In this document: in pieces, positions 27,471 through 36,340 of the stretch
Layout: each line of letters opens with the position of its first letter
Numbering within the stretch: the first letter of the stretch is position 1
Source: Bacteroidota bacterium
GTDB taxonomy: Bacteria > Bacteroidota > Bacteroidia > Bacteroidales > P3
Assembly: GCA_017860275.1 (NCBI GenBank)
Contig: JAFNAQ010000003.1
Coordinates: 1-64,000 of the forward strand
Length of the DNA stretch: 64,000 nucleotides
Reading direction: 5' to 3'
Program-made: the position numbers and the translations under genes
The notes under the pieces: generated by a model
What the model saw: the letters and a program-made list of their open reading frames with translations, nothing else
Database searches by the model: none
Told to the model about the DNA's origin: nothing

Positions 27471-27562
27471 CAAATTAATTAAAATAAATCAGATATTAAT
27501 CATATTATAATTGATTTATTAATAAAGATAGTTGAAATAATTTCAAATAAAATTTATTCAAA

Positions 27563-28666
27563 ATGAAAAATACCCCATTCACACAAAAGCACATTGATTT
27601 AGGTGCTAAAATGGCAGAATTTGCAGGATACAATATGCCTATTTCTTACGAAGGATTAGTAATTGAACACAACACTGTTAGAAATGCAGTAGGAGTTTTC
27701 GATGTTTCTCATATGGGAGAATTTAGAGCAGTTGGTCCTAAAGCACACGACTTTATCCAATATTGTACTTCTAACAATATTGATTCTTTATTTGATGGAA
27801 AAGTTCTATATACTGTTTTACCTAATGGTCAAGGTGGTATTGTTGACGATATGTTGATCTACAGAGTAAGTGAAACTGAATATTTCATGGTTCCTAACGC
27901 TGCAAATATCGAAAAAGACTGGAATTGGATGAGTAAGATAGCTCAAGATATGGGCTTAGAACTTGGAAAAGAATTTATGAATGAATCAGATTCATGGGCT
28001 CAACTTGCTGTTCAAGGACCTTTAGCATTAAAAGTAATGCAAAAGCTTACAACTACTCCTGTTGAAGACATGGAATACTATACATTCAAATATTTAACTC
28101 TTGCTGGAGTTGAAAACGTACTTTTATCTACAACAGGATATACTGGTTCTGGTGGATGCGAAATCTATTTTGCACCAAAAGACGCTGATAAGATTTGGGA
28201 TGCTGTATTTGAAGCAGGTAAAGAATTTGGAATTAAACCAACAGGTCTTGGATGTCGTGACACCCTACGTCTTGAAATGGGATTCTGTCTTTATGGACAT
28301 GAAATCGATGACGAAACATCTCCAATAGAAGCAGGTTTAAACTGGTTAACAAAGTTTGAAGATGGAAACAACTTCATCGATAGAAAATTATTTGAAGAAC
28401 AAAAAGCAAATGGAGTTTCTAAAAAACTTGTTGGCTTTGAAATGATTGACAGAGGTATTCCTCGTCAAGGATATGAAATATGTGATGCAGAAGGTAAGAC
28501 AATTGGTAAAGTTTGTTCTGGAACACAATCTCCTTCAACAGGTAAAGCTATTGGAACAGCACATGTTGCAACACCATTTAGCAAGAAAGACACAGAAATC
28601 TTTATCAAAGTAAGAGAAAAATTATTAAAAGCTACTGTAGTAAGAATGCCTTTTTACAAAGCATAA
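27563..28666 (+). CDS. gcvT: Glycine cleavage system T protein (aminomethyltransferase)
   Basis: Transfers the methylene group from the H-protein-bound aminomethyl group to tetrahydrofolate and releases ammonia. The 367-aa protein has family blocks AGYNMPISY, VGVFDVSHMGE, GGIVDDMLIYR, YTGSGGCEIYF and LGCRDTLRLEMGFCLYG. It is monocistronic, with its own promoter and terminator; gcvH and gcvP are not adjacent. Confidence 0.95.
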   Translation: MKNTPFTQKHIDLGAKMAEFAGYNMPISYEGLVIEHNTVRNAVGVFDVSHMGEFRAVGPKAHDFIQYCTSNNIDSLFDGKVLYTVLPNGQGGIVDDMLIYRVSETEYFMVPNAANIEKDWNWMSKIAQDMGLELGKEFMNESDSWAQLAVQGPLALKVMQKLTTTPVEDMEYYTFKYLTLAGVENVLLSTTGYTGSGGCEIYFAPKDADKIWDAVFEAGKEFGIKPTGLGCRDTLRLEMGFCLYGHEIDDETSPIEAGLNWLTKFEDGNNFIDRKLFEEQKANGVSKKLVGFEMIDRGIPRQGYEICDAEGKTIGKVCSGTQSPSTGKAIGTAHVATPFSKKDTEIFIKVREKLLKATVVRMPFYKA

Positions 28667-28687
28667 TTTTACATATTTAATAAGATG

Positions 28688-28719
28688 CGGCGTTTTCATA
28701 CAACGAAAACGCCGTTTTT
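28688..28719 (+). terminator. Terminator of gcvT
   Basis: CGGCGTTTTC (28688-28697) pairs perfectly with GAAAACGCCG (28705-28714) and is followed by TTTTT. Confidence 0.92.
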
Positions 28720-28740
28720 AATGCCCACAAATGTTTGTTT

Positions 28741-29730
28741 ATGGCAAAATATCTTTCAATACTATTTTTTATGACCTTACCCTTATTTACCAACGCTCAA
28801 AGAGAAATAATCGCCTTCCATAACTGTGAGAACTTTTTCTACCCAAAAAATGATTCCCTGACATCCGATGATGAGTTCACTCCCGTTTCGGGAAGAAACT
28901 GGAACTGGGAAAGATTTAATAAAAAGAAAGATGATTTGGCAAAGACATATATTGCACTCGGCAAAGGAAACCTTCCATCAATAATTGGACTTTGCGAGGT
29001 AGAAAACAGAGAAGTTTTAAATGCACTTTGCTTTAACAGCCCACTCAAGAAAGGGAATTATGATTATATTCACTACGAATCGAAAGATATTAGAGGAATT
29101 GATGTTGCACTAATCTATAGAAAAGACAAATTCACTATCCTTAAACAAGAGAATATAGTCGTTGACGACAAACTTATCATAGACGAACCAACAAGAGATA
29201 TTCTCTATGTAAATGGTTTATTAGAGAACATTCCCCTGCATTTATTCATCGTACATGCACCCTCAAGAAGGAATAAAGACAAGAACAAACCCCTAAGAAA
29301 AGCAATATTCGAAATGATATATAGTAAGGTCGATGAACTTTACAAAAAAGGAGAACAGAATATCATAATAATGGGAGATATGAATGATAACCCATGGGAC
29401 AAGTCAATTCAAGAAGGCTTTCGTATTAATAAATACACTAACCCTAACGCTATTCTAAAGAACCTTATGATGAAAAACAAAGGCAAGACAGGATCTTATG
29501 TTTATGCAAACGAGATTTTGAGTTTTGACCAGTTTTTAGTTAGTGACAAGCTCTTCGAAAAGATTGAGACAAGTGAGAACTTCCATCATATATTCACACC
29601 AAGCTTTATGATAGACCCAAATCCAAATCTATCTGTGCCTATACCTTTCAGCACATATAAATCATATAAGTATCAAGGAGGAATAAGCGACCACTACCCT
29701 ATTTACTTCGAGATAGAAACCTCAAAATAA
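28741..29730 (+). CDS. Exported endonuclease/exonuclease/phosphatase-family protein
   Basis: A roughly 329-aa protein with a signal peptide ending TNAQ. EEP-fold motifs are HNCENFF, GLCEVEN (catalytic Glu), GIDVALIYRKD, HAPSRR, IMGDMNDNPWD and ISDHYPIYF (catalytic His). This is the Bacteroidota secreted nuclease/phosphatase type, acting in the periplasm or outside the cell on nucleic acids or sugar/lipid phosphates. A TTG at 28735 is in frame, but the ATG at 28741 is the better start. Confidence 0.87.
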   Translation: MAKYLSILFFMTLPLFTNAQREIIAFHNCENFFYPKNDSLTSDDEFTPVSGRNWNWERFNKKKDDLAKTYIALGKGNLPSIIGLCEVENREVLNALCFNSPLKKGNYDYIHYESKDIRGIDVALIYRKDKFTILKQENIVVDDKLIIDEPTRDILYVNGLLENIPLHLFIVHAPSRRNKDKNKPLRKAIFEMIYSKVDELYKKGEQNIIIMGDMNDNPWDKSIQEGFRINKYTNPNAILKNLMMKNKGKTGSYVYANEILSFDQFLVSDKLFEKIETSENFHHIFTPSFMIDPNPNLSVPIPFSTYKSYKYQGGISDHYPIYFEIETSK

Positions 29731-29747
29731 TCGCAAGATTAAAATAG
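29725..29747 (+). repeat. 23-bp direct repeat, left copy
   Basis: Identical to 30521-30543 (core ATAATCGCAAGATTAAAA). It overlaps the stop codon of the EEP gene. The two copies are 796 bp apart and bracket one orphan gene. Confidence 0.88.
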
Positions 29748-29757
29748 TTTCAATCCT

Positions 29758-30402
29758 ATGAAAAAATTATTTACAATAATATTATTGCTTACTACTATCC
29801 AATCCTTTGGACAAAAAGCGCAATGTTTCTGTGATAAAAACAAGAATATGAATGGAGCAACAACTTCTTGCGACACAATAATGTTCTCAAATAAATCATA
29901 TATATATTGGCAATATAATTGCGATAGCATTTGGCTTACTCTTGAGAATAATAAAAATCAAAAATACATTATAGACAATGTAGATTTAGATCTTTATCCA
30001 TACACTTATAGAATAGGTTTCCAACTTATCAAAGAATATCAAAACAGTTTACTTTTTAGACATGGCTGTCCTGCAAATGGTCCTTGTATGTACAAGCTTA
30101 TTGATAAAGATAGTGGTAATGCTTTAAAAGAATTCATCCAGCTAATTTGTATAGATACAGATATTAGTAATGAAAATGAGCATAAATATGAATTTAATTT
30201 TGTTGTTTACTTATCAGATAATAAAATCATTGTCTACTATGTAGATAATAACAAAACACTAGAATTCCCATTCAACGAAAAGCTCAATGAAATAATACCA
30301 GAGTATCAATTTAGTAAAATGACATTTAATAATAATATTCTCACTCTATTTTACCATACTGAGAAAATAAAAAATAAAACATTTACAATAAACCTCAACT
30401 AA
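29758..30402 (+). CDS. Exported orphan protein between direct repeats
   Basis: A 214-aa protein with a signal peptide (IILLLTTIQSFGQ). The mature part has six cysteines, including CFCDKN and CPANGPCMYK, suggesting disulphides, and is rich in Asn, Ile and Tyr. No domain could be recognised. It lies 27 bp after the EEP gene and is bounded by a perfect 23-bp direct repeat, so it may have been inserted as a unit. Confidence 0.6.
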   Translation: MKKLFTIILLLTTIQSFGQKAQCFCDKNKNMNGATTSCDTIMFSNKSYIYWQYNCDSIWLTLENNKNQKYIIDNVDLDLYPYTYRIGFQLIKEYQNSLLFRHGCPANGPCMYKLIDKDSGNALKEFIQLICIDTDISNENEHKYEFNFVVYLSDNKIIVYYVDNNKTLEFPFNEKLNEIIPEYQFSKMTFNNNILTLFYHTEKIKNKTFTINLN

Positions 30403-30520
30403 ATAAGGTTTGCAAATAATTAAGTTTTTCATCATTACAATTTTATCATCTCAATATAAATATTTAAAAGCCAAATTTTGAATATCATCTATAATTAGAA
30501 GATGATCCAAAAAACTCACC

Positions 30521-30543
30521 AAATAATCGCAAGATTAAAATAG
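30521..30543 (+). repeat. 23-bp direct repeat, right copy
   Basis: Perfect copy of 29725-29747, located just upstream of the copy B palindromic arrays. The rest of 30403-30580 shows no gene. Confidence 0.88.
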
Positions 30544-30580
30544 CGTTATTTAGCGGCTATATTAGCTTTAATTTCACAGG

Positions 30581-30766
30581 GATTTGATTTAAACTTGCAA
30601 AGATTTGATTTAATCTTGTGGAGATTTGATTTAAAGTTTTTTATTCAAGGTTTAATTTTACTAAGATGCACATCTTAGCTTCTTAAGATGCACATCTTAA
30701 GACGGTGAGATGCACATCTTAGCAGATTAAGATGTACATCTTAGCATAATGACATGTGCATCTTAG
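30581..30766 (+). repeat. Dispersed phased-palindrome element, copy B
   Basis: Array 1: GATTTGATTTAA begins at 30581, 30602 and 30623 (period 21). Anchor: TCAAGGTTTAATTTTAC (30645-30661). Array 2: five copies of the 14-bp palindrome AAGATGCACATCTT and variants at 30663, 30685, 30707, 30729 and 30751, exactly 22 bp apart. The fourth copy, AAGATGTACATCTT, is a perfect palindrome. The 6-9 nt between palindromes differ. The element lies between the ends of two convergent genes, and no ORF explains it. Confidence 0.85.
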
Positions 30767-30852
30767 TAATATTAAAAGGGATTTCAATAAGTTTTTTCTT
30801 GATTCTTAGAAGTTTAAATCAAGTAAACTTGCATTTTATCTTTATCTTCTAC

Positions 30853-32796
30853 CTAATTCTCCTTTTCTTCTAATTCCAAGTTTAGGGTTTCCCAGTCTTG
30901 CATTGTTTTGTGAAGCTTGTCTTTTAGGGCTTGGTATTTTTCGAAGAAAGTATTGTCGGATTGGATTTTGTCAATTAGTTTTGGATTGGCTAACTGAGCA
31001 TCCATTTCGTGGATTTGCTTTTCAAGATTTTCTATTTCTTGCTCAGCTTTTTGAATTTGGTTTCTAATCTTTCTTAGTTCCCTTTCCGCCTCTTTGGATT
31101 TTTCGTAGCTTATTTTATTTTCGGAGATAGTATTTTCTTTTAAAATACCCTTTGATTTATTTTCTATCTCTAACTCCTTTAAATCCTCAAGCTTTCTATG
31201 ATCTAGATATTCAAAAATATCTCCCTTAAACTCTGTTATCTTCTTATTCCTAAACTCGTAAAGAGTATTCGTTAGACCTTGAAGAAAATCTCTATCGTGA
31301 GATACAATAATAAGCGTTCCATCAAATTGTATTAATGCCGACTTAAGAATATCCTTTGAATCCATATCCAAATGGTTAGTAGGCTCATCGAGTACAAGTA
31401 GATTAACTGGGGAAAGTATAAGTTTTGCAAGAGCTAACCTCGACTTCTCTCCTCCCGAAAGAACCTTTACCTTTTTATCAATATCATCTTCTCCAAAAAG
31501 GAAGCTGCCAAGTATATTCCTAATCTTTGAACGAATATCCCCTGTTGCAACCTCATCAATTGTATCAAATACTGTCTTTTCTCCATTGAGTAATGCAGCT
31601 TGATTTTGTGCAAAATAGCCTATCTTTACTTGATGACCAATCTTGTATTCTCCAATATAGTCTTGTATTTCTCCAACTATTACCTTCGAAAGAGTAGATT
31701 TTCCCTCACCATTCTTCCCAACAAAGGCTATCTTCTCTCCCTTAGGAATGATAATATTAATATCTCTAATTATCTCCTTTTCACCATAGCTTTTTCCTAA
31801 GTGATTCATCTCTACGCTAATCTTTCCCGAATGGGGAGCTGGTGGAAACTTAAAATGTATTGTTGAGGTGTCAACCTCATCTATTGACTCTAATTCTATT
31901 TTCTCAATAAGCTTAATTCTCGACTGAACTTGCTTAGCCTTTGTTGCCTTGTAACGAAACTTTTCTATAAACTTTTCTATTTCTGCAATCTGCTTTTGTT
32001 GATTGGTTAGAATAGAGGCTTGTGTTTCTCTTCTTTCTTGAAGAAGGTGAACATATTCTGAATAAGATGCCTTATAATCGTATATCTTTCCTGCTGTTAT
32101 CTCAATTGTTCTCTTAGTAATATTATCTAAGAATGTTCTATCGTGAGAAACAAGTACAACTGCTCCAAAATAATTAATCAAAAAGTTTTCAAGCCATTGT
32201 ATTGACTCAATATCTAAGTGATTTGTAGGCTCATCTAATAAAATAATATCTGGTTTCTTAAGTAGAATCTTAGCAAGCTCCACCCTCATCTGCCAACCTG
32301 AACTAAACTCCGTTATCTTTCTATCGAAGTCGGGATGAGAGAACCCAAGTCCAAGCAAAACCTTCTCTGCTTCTGCTCTTGCATTATTAGCTCCAATAAG
32401 ATTTAGTCTTTCAGAGGACTCAAAATGTTCATGTAATAATCTCTCATAATCTTGGCTCTCATAATCTGTCCTGATTGCTATTTCATTAGTCAGAACTTCT
32501 ATTCTTTTCTCTAAAAGATTTGCCAATTCAAAGGCAGTCATTGCCTCATCAATTATGCTCATACTTGAGTTTGGAATCATTTCTTGAGGGAGATAACCCA
32601 CAGTTTGTCCTTGAGGAATAATTATTGAGCCTGTTTCTTGTTCTTGTTTTCCTGAAAGGATTTTCAAAAGGGTACTCTTTCCTGCACCATTCTTTCCAAC
32701 AAGCCCTATCCTATCCTTATCGCCAATAACAAAAGAAACATTATCGAAGAGATATACACCCGAGAAATGGATGGAAAGATTATTTACTGTTATCAT
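30853..32796 (-). CDS. ABC-F family ATPase (Uup/EttA-like)
   Basis: A 647-aa soluble protein with two ABC ATPase domains and no membrane segment. Domain 1 has GLVGKNGAGKSTLLK, LSSGW-type signature region (EFSSGWQMRVELAK) and LLDEPTNHLD. Domain 2 has AFVGKNGEGKSTLSK, LSGGEKSRLALAK and LVLDEPTNHLD. The charged inter-domain linker and the C-terminal coiled coil (about 555-645) are like Uup. ABC-F proteins act on the ribosome, some protecting against antibiotics. The hairpin at 32810-32835 ends only 13 nt before the start and may affect its expression. Confidence 0.92.
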   Translation of the reverse strand: MITVNNLSIHFSGVYLFDNVSFVIGDKDRIGLVGKNGAGKSTLLKILSGKQEQETGSIIIPQGQTVGYLPQEMIPNSSMSIIDEAMTAFELANLLEKRIEVLTNEIAIRTDYESQDYERLLHEHFESSERLNLIGANNARAEAEKVLLGLGFSHPDFDRKITEFSSGWQMRVELAKILLKKPDIILLDEPTNHLDIESIQWLENFLINYFGAVVLVSHDRTFLDNITKRTIEITAGKIYDYKASYSEYVHLLQERRETQASILTNQQKQIAEIEKFIEKFRYKATKAKQVQSRIKLIEKIELESIDEVDTSTIHFKFPPAPHSGKISVEMNHLGKSYGEKEIIRDINIIIPKGEKIAFVGKNGEGKSTLSKVIVGEIQDYIGEYKIGHQVKIGYFAQNQAALLNGEKTVFDTIDEVATGDIRSKIRNILGSFLFGEDDIDKKVKVLSGGEKSRLALAKLILSPVNLLVLDEPTNHLDMDSKDILKSALIQFDGTLIIVSHDRDFLQGLTNTLYEFRNKKITEFKGDIFEYLDHRKLEDLKELEIENKSKGILKENTISENKISYEKSKEAERELRKIRNQIQKAEQEIENLEKQIHEMDAQLANPKLIDKIQSDNTFFEKYQALKDKLHKTMQDWETLNLELEEKEN

Positions 32797-32809
32797 ATCT
32801 ATAAAAAAT

Positions 32810-32835
32810 TAGAGACGGATTTGCACCCGTCTCTA
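32810..32835 (-). terminator. Hairpin between tonB and the ABC-F gene
   Basis: TAGAGACGG and CCGTCTCTA form a 9-bp stem with an 8-nt loop, followed on the minus strand by ATTTTTTAT. It can terminate tonB or attenuate the ABC-F gene. It also belongs to the GAGACG palindrome type seen at 45594-45613. Confidence 0.75.
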
Positions 32836-32859
32836 TTAATATTGTAAAACAATTTTTGT

Positions 32860-33555
32860 TTACGATCCTTGTAAGTTGAAATTAACTGGAAGATTAAACT
32901 GTTGACGAACAGGTTTTCCTCTTTGTTTAGCTGGTTGCCATCTTGGCATCTTGCTAACAACTCTCTTTGCTTCCTCACCACAGCCTGAACCAATATCACG
33001 AAGAATCTTTATGTCTGTAATTGAACCATCTCTTTCAACAACGAAAGTTAAGAATACTCTACCCTTTGTTCCTGTTTCTCTAGCTTGTTGAGGATACTTA
33101 ATATTCTCAGCTAAATATTTCATTAATGCCTCATAACCTCCAGGGAAAGAAGCTTCTTGTTCAACAATAGTGAAGATCTTTACTTCTTCCTCTTCTACTT
33201 CCTCAGTATTAATTTCTATTTGAGTAGCTACTGCCGCTACGTTCGTTGTAACTGCAAAGTTAGACACATTGAACTCATTTTCAAGTTTTTGATTATCATC
33301 AACAATTTCAAATTCTGTTGTTTCAGGAGCAGGAACATCTTCTGGTGGTGGTGGTGGTTCATTTTGTTGAGTTGCAATAACAACTTCCTCAACCTCTTGA
33401 ACAACCTGACGATCTTGCATGACAGATTCCTTCTTGTCATAAGACTTATATTCAAATGCGAATATGCAGAGACTTAAAGCCAAAACCAATCCGATTTGAA
33501 CAAACATAGCTTTCTTGTTTTCAAGATCAGCTTTTTGTGATTTTTTTACTTCCAT
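32860..33555 (-). CDS. tonB: Energy transducer TonB
   Basis: A 231-aa inner-membrane protein: basic N-terminus, one membrane helix (about 17-35, MFVQIGLVLALSLCIFAFEY), a Pro/Glu-rich periplasmic spacer (NEPPPPPEDVPAP), and the C-terminal TonB domain with the Bacteroidota motif FPGGYEALMKYLAENIKYP, then GRVFLTFVVERDGSITD and the closing MPRWQPAKQRGKPV. It transduces proton-motive force to outer-membrane TonB-dependent transporters. ExbB and ExbD are not adjacent. No clear promoter box was found in the 178-bp upstream gap. Confidence 0.94.
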   Translation of the reverse strand: MEVKKSQKADLENKKAMFVQIGLVLALSLCIFAFEYKSYDKKESVMQDRQVVQEVEEVVIATQQNEPPPPPEDVPAPETTEFEIVDDNQKLENEFNVSNFAVTTNVAAVATQIEINTEEVEEEEVKIFTIVEQEASFPGGYEALMKYLAENIKYPQQARETGTKGRVFLTFVVERDGSITDIKILRDIGSGCGEEAKRVVSKMPRWQPAKQRGKPVRQQFNLPVNFNLQGS

Positions 33556-33733
33556 TTTAATAAAGTTTTATAGTTTAAAACCTGATTATTACCTTATTTC
33601 AAGTTGCTAAATTACTGCTATTTTGATTGTCAAGCAAATTTTTTAACCAATATCTTTTACTTAATAATGTTAGCAACTTCGAAACCCTTTAAAATCTAAC
33701 GCAATAAGAAAAGATTTATTGTTAATAAATAAT

Positions 33734-35422
33734 TTAATATTCAAAGCTTGAACCACCTAAAAACTCTCTCATTATTGAGGTTGGAGGAATATAATCATGC
33801 CCAATTGCTTTAAAATTAGACAAAAAACTCAATAGTCTTTTTGCTTCAGCATAAGAAACTGAATTTTGAGGCACAAGATTTAATAGAGGTTCAGCCAAAA
33901 CTTTTAACACTCCAATTTCATATAATAAAGACGAATTAAAGATACTATCTGCATTTTCTTGGAAAGGGAAAATATGTTTTTCTTCTCCATCTCTTACACT
34001 CTGCCAACGAATCAATGTCTCTGTAGCAGAATATCCTCTATAGTTATAATCCCTTACTAATCTTCGAATTAATCTATTGTCGCTACTGCTAATTAGGTTA
34101 TGTCTATCTACCGAAACTTGAGTTAGTGCCGAAACAAAAATATTATATTTATTCTCTCTAGCAATCTTAGATGTAAGCTTTGGGTTTAGGGCATGAATAC
34201 CTTCCACAATAACTATGGAATTATGTTTCATCTTCAATTTGTTTCCATTATATATTTTCTTCCCAGTAATAAAGTTGAACTTTGGAATTGTTATCTCATT
34301 TCCTAAAAGCAAATCATTCATTTGCTGATTAAAGAGCTCAATATCCAATGCATATAAAGATTCAAAATCATATTCTCCATTTTCGTCTTTAGGTGTAAAT
34401 TCTCTATCAAGAAAATAATCATCCAAAGATAATTGAACTGGGTGAAGTCCTAAAACTGCAAGCTGTGTTGCTAATCTCCTACAACTTGTCGTTTTCCCAG
34501 AAGAAGAGGGACCTGCTAGAAGAACAATTTTTACATTATCTTTCTTCTTATATATTTCGTCTGCAATTTGAGAATATTTCTTTTCATGCAAGGCTTCAGA
34601 GATTTGTATTATATCGTTTATTTTCTTTTGCTCTACAACTTTATTTAATTCGCTTACAAATGGAGTACCAAGAATATGAACCCAATCTTTATATTCTTGA
34701 AATACTGAAAACATTTTTTCTTGTTTTGTTTTATTTCTGCAAGGCAAATTAGGCTCCTTCTTGTCTGGCATAATAAGCATTGCTCCATTATTGAAACTAA
34801 CCAAATCAAAAACATTAAGATAAGAGGTTGAAGGCACAAGCTCATAGTAGAAATTATTAATGGTATCCCCCAAAAAGTCTACACTTGAGTAAAGGCGATT
34901 AGTTGTTCTAATCAATTCAGCTTTCTCGGAGATTCCAATTTTTTCATATAGATTGATAGCATCTTCTGAGGGTATTAATTTTCTTGTGAAAGGCAAATCT
35001 AAGTCAATAATCTCATGCATCTTGGATTTAATCTCAGATATAATCCCTTCATCTAAACCCTTCTCTAAATTATCTATTTCTACATAATATCCATTTGTCA
35101 TGGAATGACGAATATGCAACTCACTTTTTGGATAAAGCTCTTTTATGGATTTATACATTACAAACATTAATGAAAGTGCATACATACGTCTTCCATTAGA
35201 ATTTCTAATATCTATAAATTCAATTCTCTTAGAAATAAATACCTTATAATTAAGACTCTGAACCTTATTGTTAATATATGCACCCAATATTGGATACGGA
35301 TTATCTATACCTGCAAATCTAACAATATCTGAAAGTGTTGTCCCAAAAGGGACTAATAGTTTAGAGTTTGTGTTTTTGCAAAACACCTCTATCATTTCCG
35401 TAAAATTATTTTGTCTTTGCAT
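33734..35422 (-). CDS. Uridine-kinase-like P-loop kinase with ThrRS-like N-terminal domains
   Basis: A 562-aa protein. The N-terminus (about 10-70) resembles a TGS domain and the next region (about 90-230) a threonyl-tRNA-synthetase editing-like domain (HIRHSMTNGYYVEI). A uridine kinase/phosphoribulokinase domain starts near 300: Walker A LLAGPSSSGKTTSCRRL, then SLDDYF, VIVEGIHAL and the RLVRD catalytic loop. This fusion is widespread in Bacteroidota and clostridia as a nucleoside kinase-like protein; its true substrate is not established. It is 9 bp downstream of tcdA in an operon. Confidence 0.87.
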   Translation of the reverse strand: MQRQNNFTEMIEVFCKNTNSKLLVPFGTTLSDIVRFAGIDNPYPILGAYINNKVQSLNYKVFISKRIEFIDIRNSNGRRMYALSLMFVMYKSIKELYPKSELHIRHSMTNGYYVEIDNLEKGLDEGIISEIKSKMHEIIDLDLPFTRKLIPSEDAINLYEKIGISEKAELIRTTNRLYSSVDFLGDTINNFYYELVPSTSYLNVFDLVSFNNGAMLIMPDKKEPNLPCRNKTKQEKMFSVFQEYKDWVHILGTPFVSELNKVVEQKKINDIIQISEALHEKKYSQIADEIYKKKDNVKIVLLAGPSSSGKTTSCRRLATQLAVLGLHPVQLSLDDYFLDREFTPKDENGEYDFESLYALDIELFNQQMNDLLLGNEITIPKFNFITGKKIYNGNKLKMKHNSIVIVEGIHALNPKLTSKIARENKYNIFVSALTQVSVDRHNLISSSDNRLIRRLVRDYNYRGYSATETLIRWQSVRDGEEKHIFPFQENADSIFNSSLLYEIGVLKVLAEPLLNLVPQNSVSYAEAKRLLSFLSNFKAIGHDYIPPTSIMREFLGGSSFEY

Positions 35423-35431
35423 GATAATTAT

Positions 35432-36208
35432 TTATTTGATTTCGGTTTGTTTTTCTTTTTTCCCTGCATAATGTCTTTTGTCCTTCACAGGAGGGTAAAC
35501 CTCTATACCTATTAATCTTCTTAAAACAACAGAGGCACACATACATCCAAACATCGGTGGCATATAAGATATTGTCCCAACAGTACTTCTTTTATTTTCT
35601 CCTTTTTCTTCTCTAACTACACTTGGAGAAACTTCCTCTGGAGAATAAACAACTGAAAAGCCAGTATAGATTCCCTCTCTATGTATTTTTTTTCTAACAG
35701 CAAAGGCTAAAGGACAATTATAAGATTGTGAAATATCGGTGATTTTAATCTGCAAAGGGTCTAATTTTCCTCCACTTCCCATTGAGCTCACAATAGGAAT
35801 ATTCAAACGCACAGAATTTACAATCAAGTCAACCTTTGGCGAAAGAGTATCAATTGCATCAACAATATAATCATACTTGTCTGCATTTAATATCTCCAAC
35901 ATTCTCTCATTCTTAATATACTCATCAATAGATATTATCTCTACCTCATGGCTTATATCCCTAAGCCTATCTGCCAATGCTTTTGCTTTTAGTTTTCCTT
36001 CTGTCGAAGCAAGAGCAATAAGCTGACGATTCCTATTAGTAATATTTACTACGTCTCCATCAACAAGAGTCAACCTTCCAACACCTGCTCTACAAAGCAT
36101 CTCTGCCGCATAAGCCCCTACTCCCCCTAATCCAACAATCATTACGTGAGATTTTTTTAATTTTGCCAATCCCTCGTTGCCAATCATCAATTCTGTTCGT
36201 GTATACAT
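35432..36208 (-). CDS. tcdA: tRNA threonylcarbamoyladenosine dehydratase (TcdA)
   Basis: A 258-aa E1-like enzyme that cyclises tRNA t6A37 to ct6A using ATP. It has VGLGGVGAYAAEMLCRAGVG (nucleotide loop), DGDVVNITNRNRQ, DAIDTLSPKVDLI and GSGGKLDPLQIKITDIS, the last being a TcdA hallmark. The open frame extends upstream through two TTG codons, but the first ATG (36208) is the natural start. The -7 box at 36237-36244 agrees. It heads an operon with the kinase-like gene. Confidence 0.92.
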   Translation of the reverse strand: MYTRTELMIGNEGLAKLKKSHVMIVGLGGVGAYAAEMLCRAGVGRLTLVDGDVVNITNRNRQLIALASTEGKLKAKALADRLRDISHEVEIISIDEYIKNERMLEILNADKYDYIVDAIDTLSPKVDLIVNSVRLNIPIVSSMGSGGKLDPLQIKITDISQSYNCPLAFAVRKKIHREGIYTGFSVVYSPEEVSPSVVREEKGENKRSTVGTISYMPPMFGCMCASVVLRRLIGIEVYPPVKDKRHYAGKKEKQTEIK

Positions 36209-36236
36209 CAACAATTATTTTTTAATAATATCAATG

Positions 36237-36244
36237 CAAAGATA
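36237..36244 (-). promoter_or_regulatory. Promoter -7 element of tcdA operon
   Basis: TATCTTTG followed by CA on the minus strand, 29 bp before the ATG. Confidence 0.75.
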
Positions 36245-36340
36245 ACGAAGTTGAATCAAAAAAAGGATAAATCAAACTCAAGAGTTGCAAAAAATAATTA
36301 TATTGACTAACTTCGCAGCTGAATTCTGACTATAAAAACT

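Noticed and set aside
27471-27562. Glycine riboswitch upstream of gcvT
   Set aside because: No recognisable conserved core; the leader is A/T-rich with only a simple inverted repeat.
30581-30766. Copy B array as a CRISPR array
   Set aside because: The unit is only 22 bp, the repeated part is a 14-bp palindrome and the linkers are 6-9 nt, far too short for spacers.
33157-33477. 106-aa open frame antisense to tonB
   Set aside because: A shadow of the Pro/Glu-rich TonB spacer, giving poly-Trp and poly-Phe runs.
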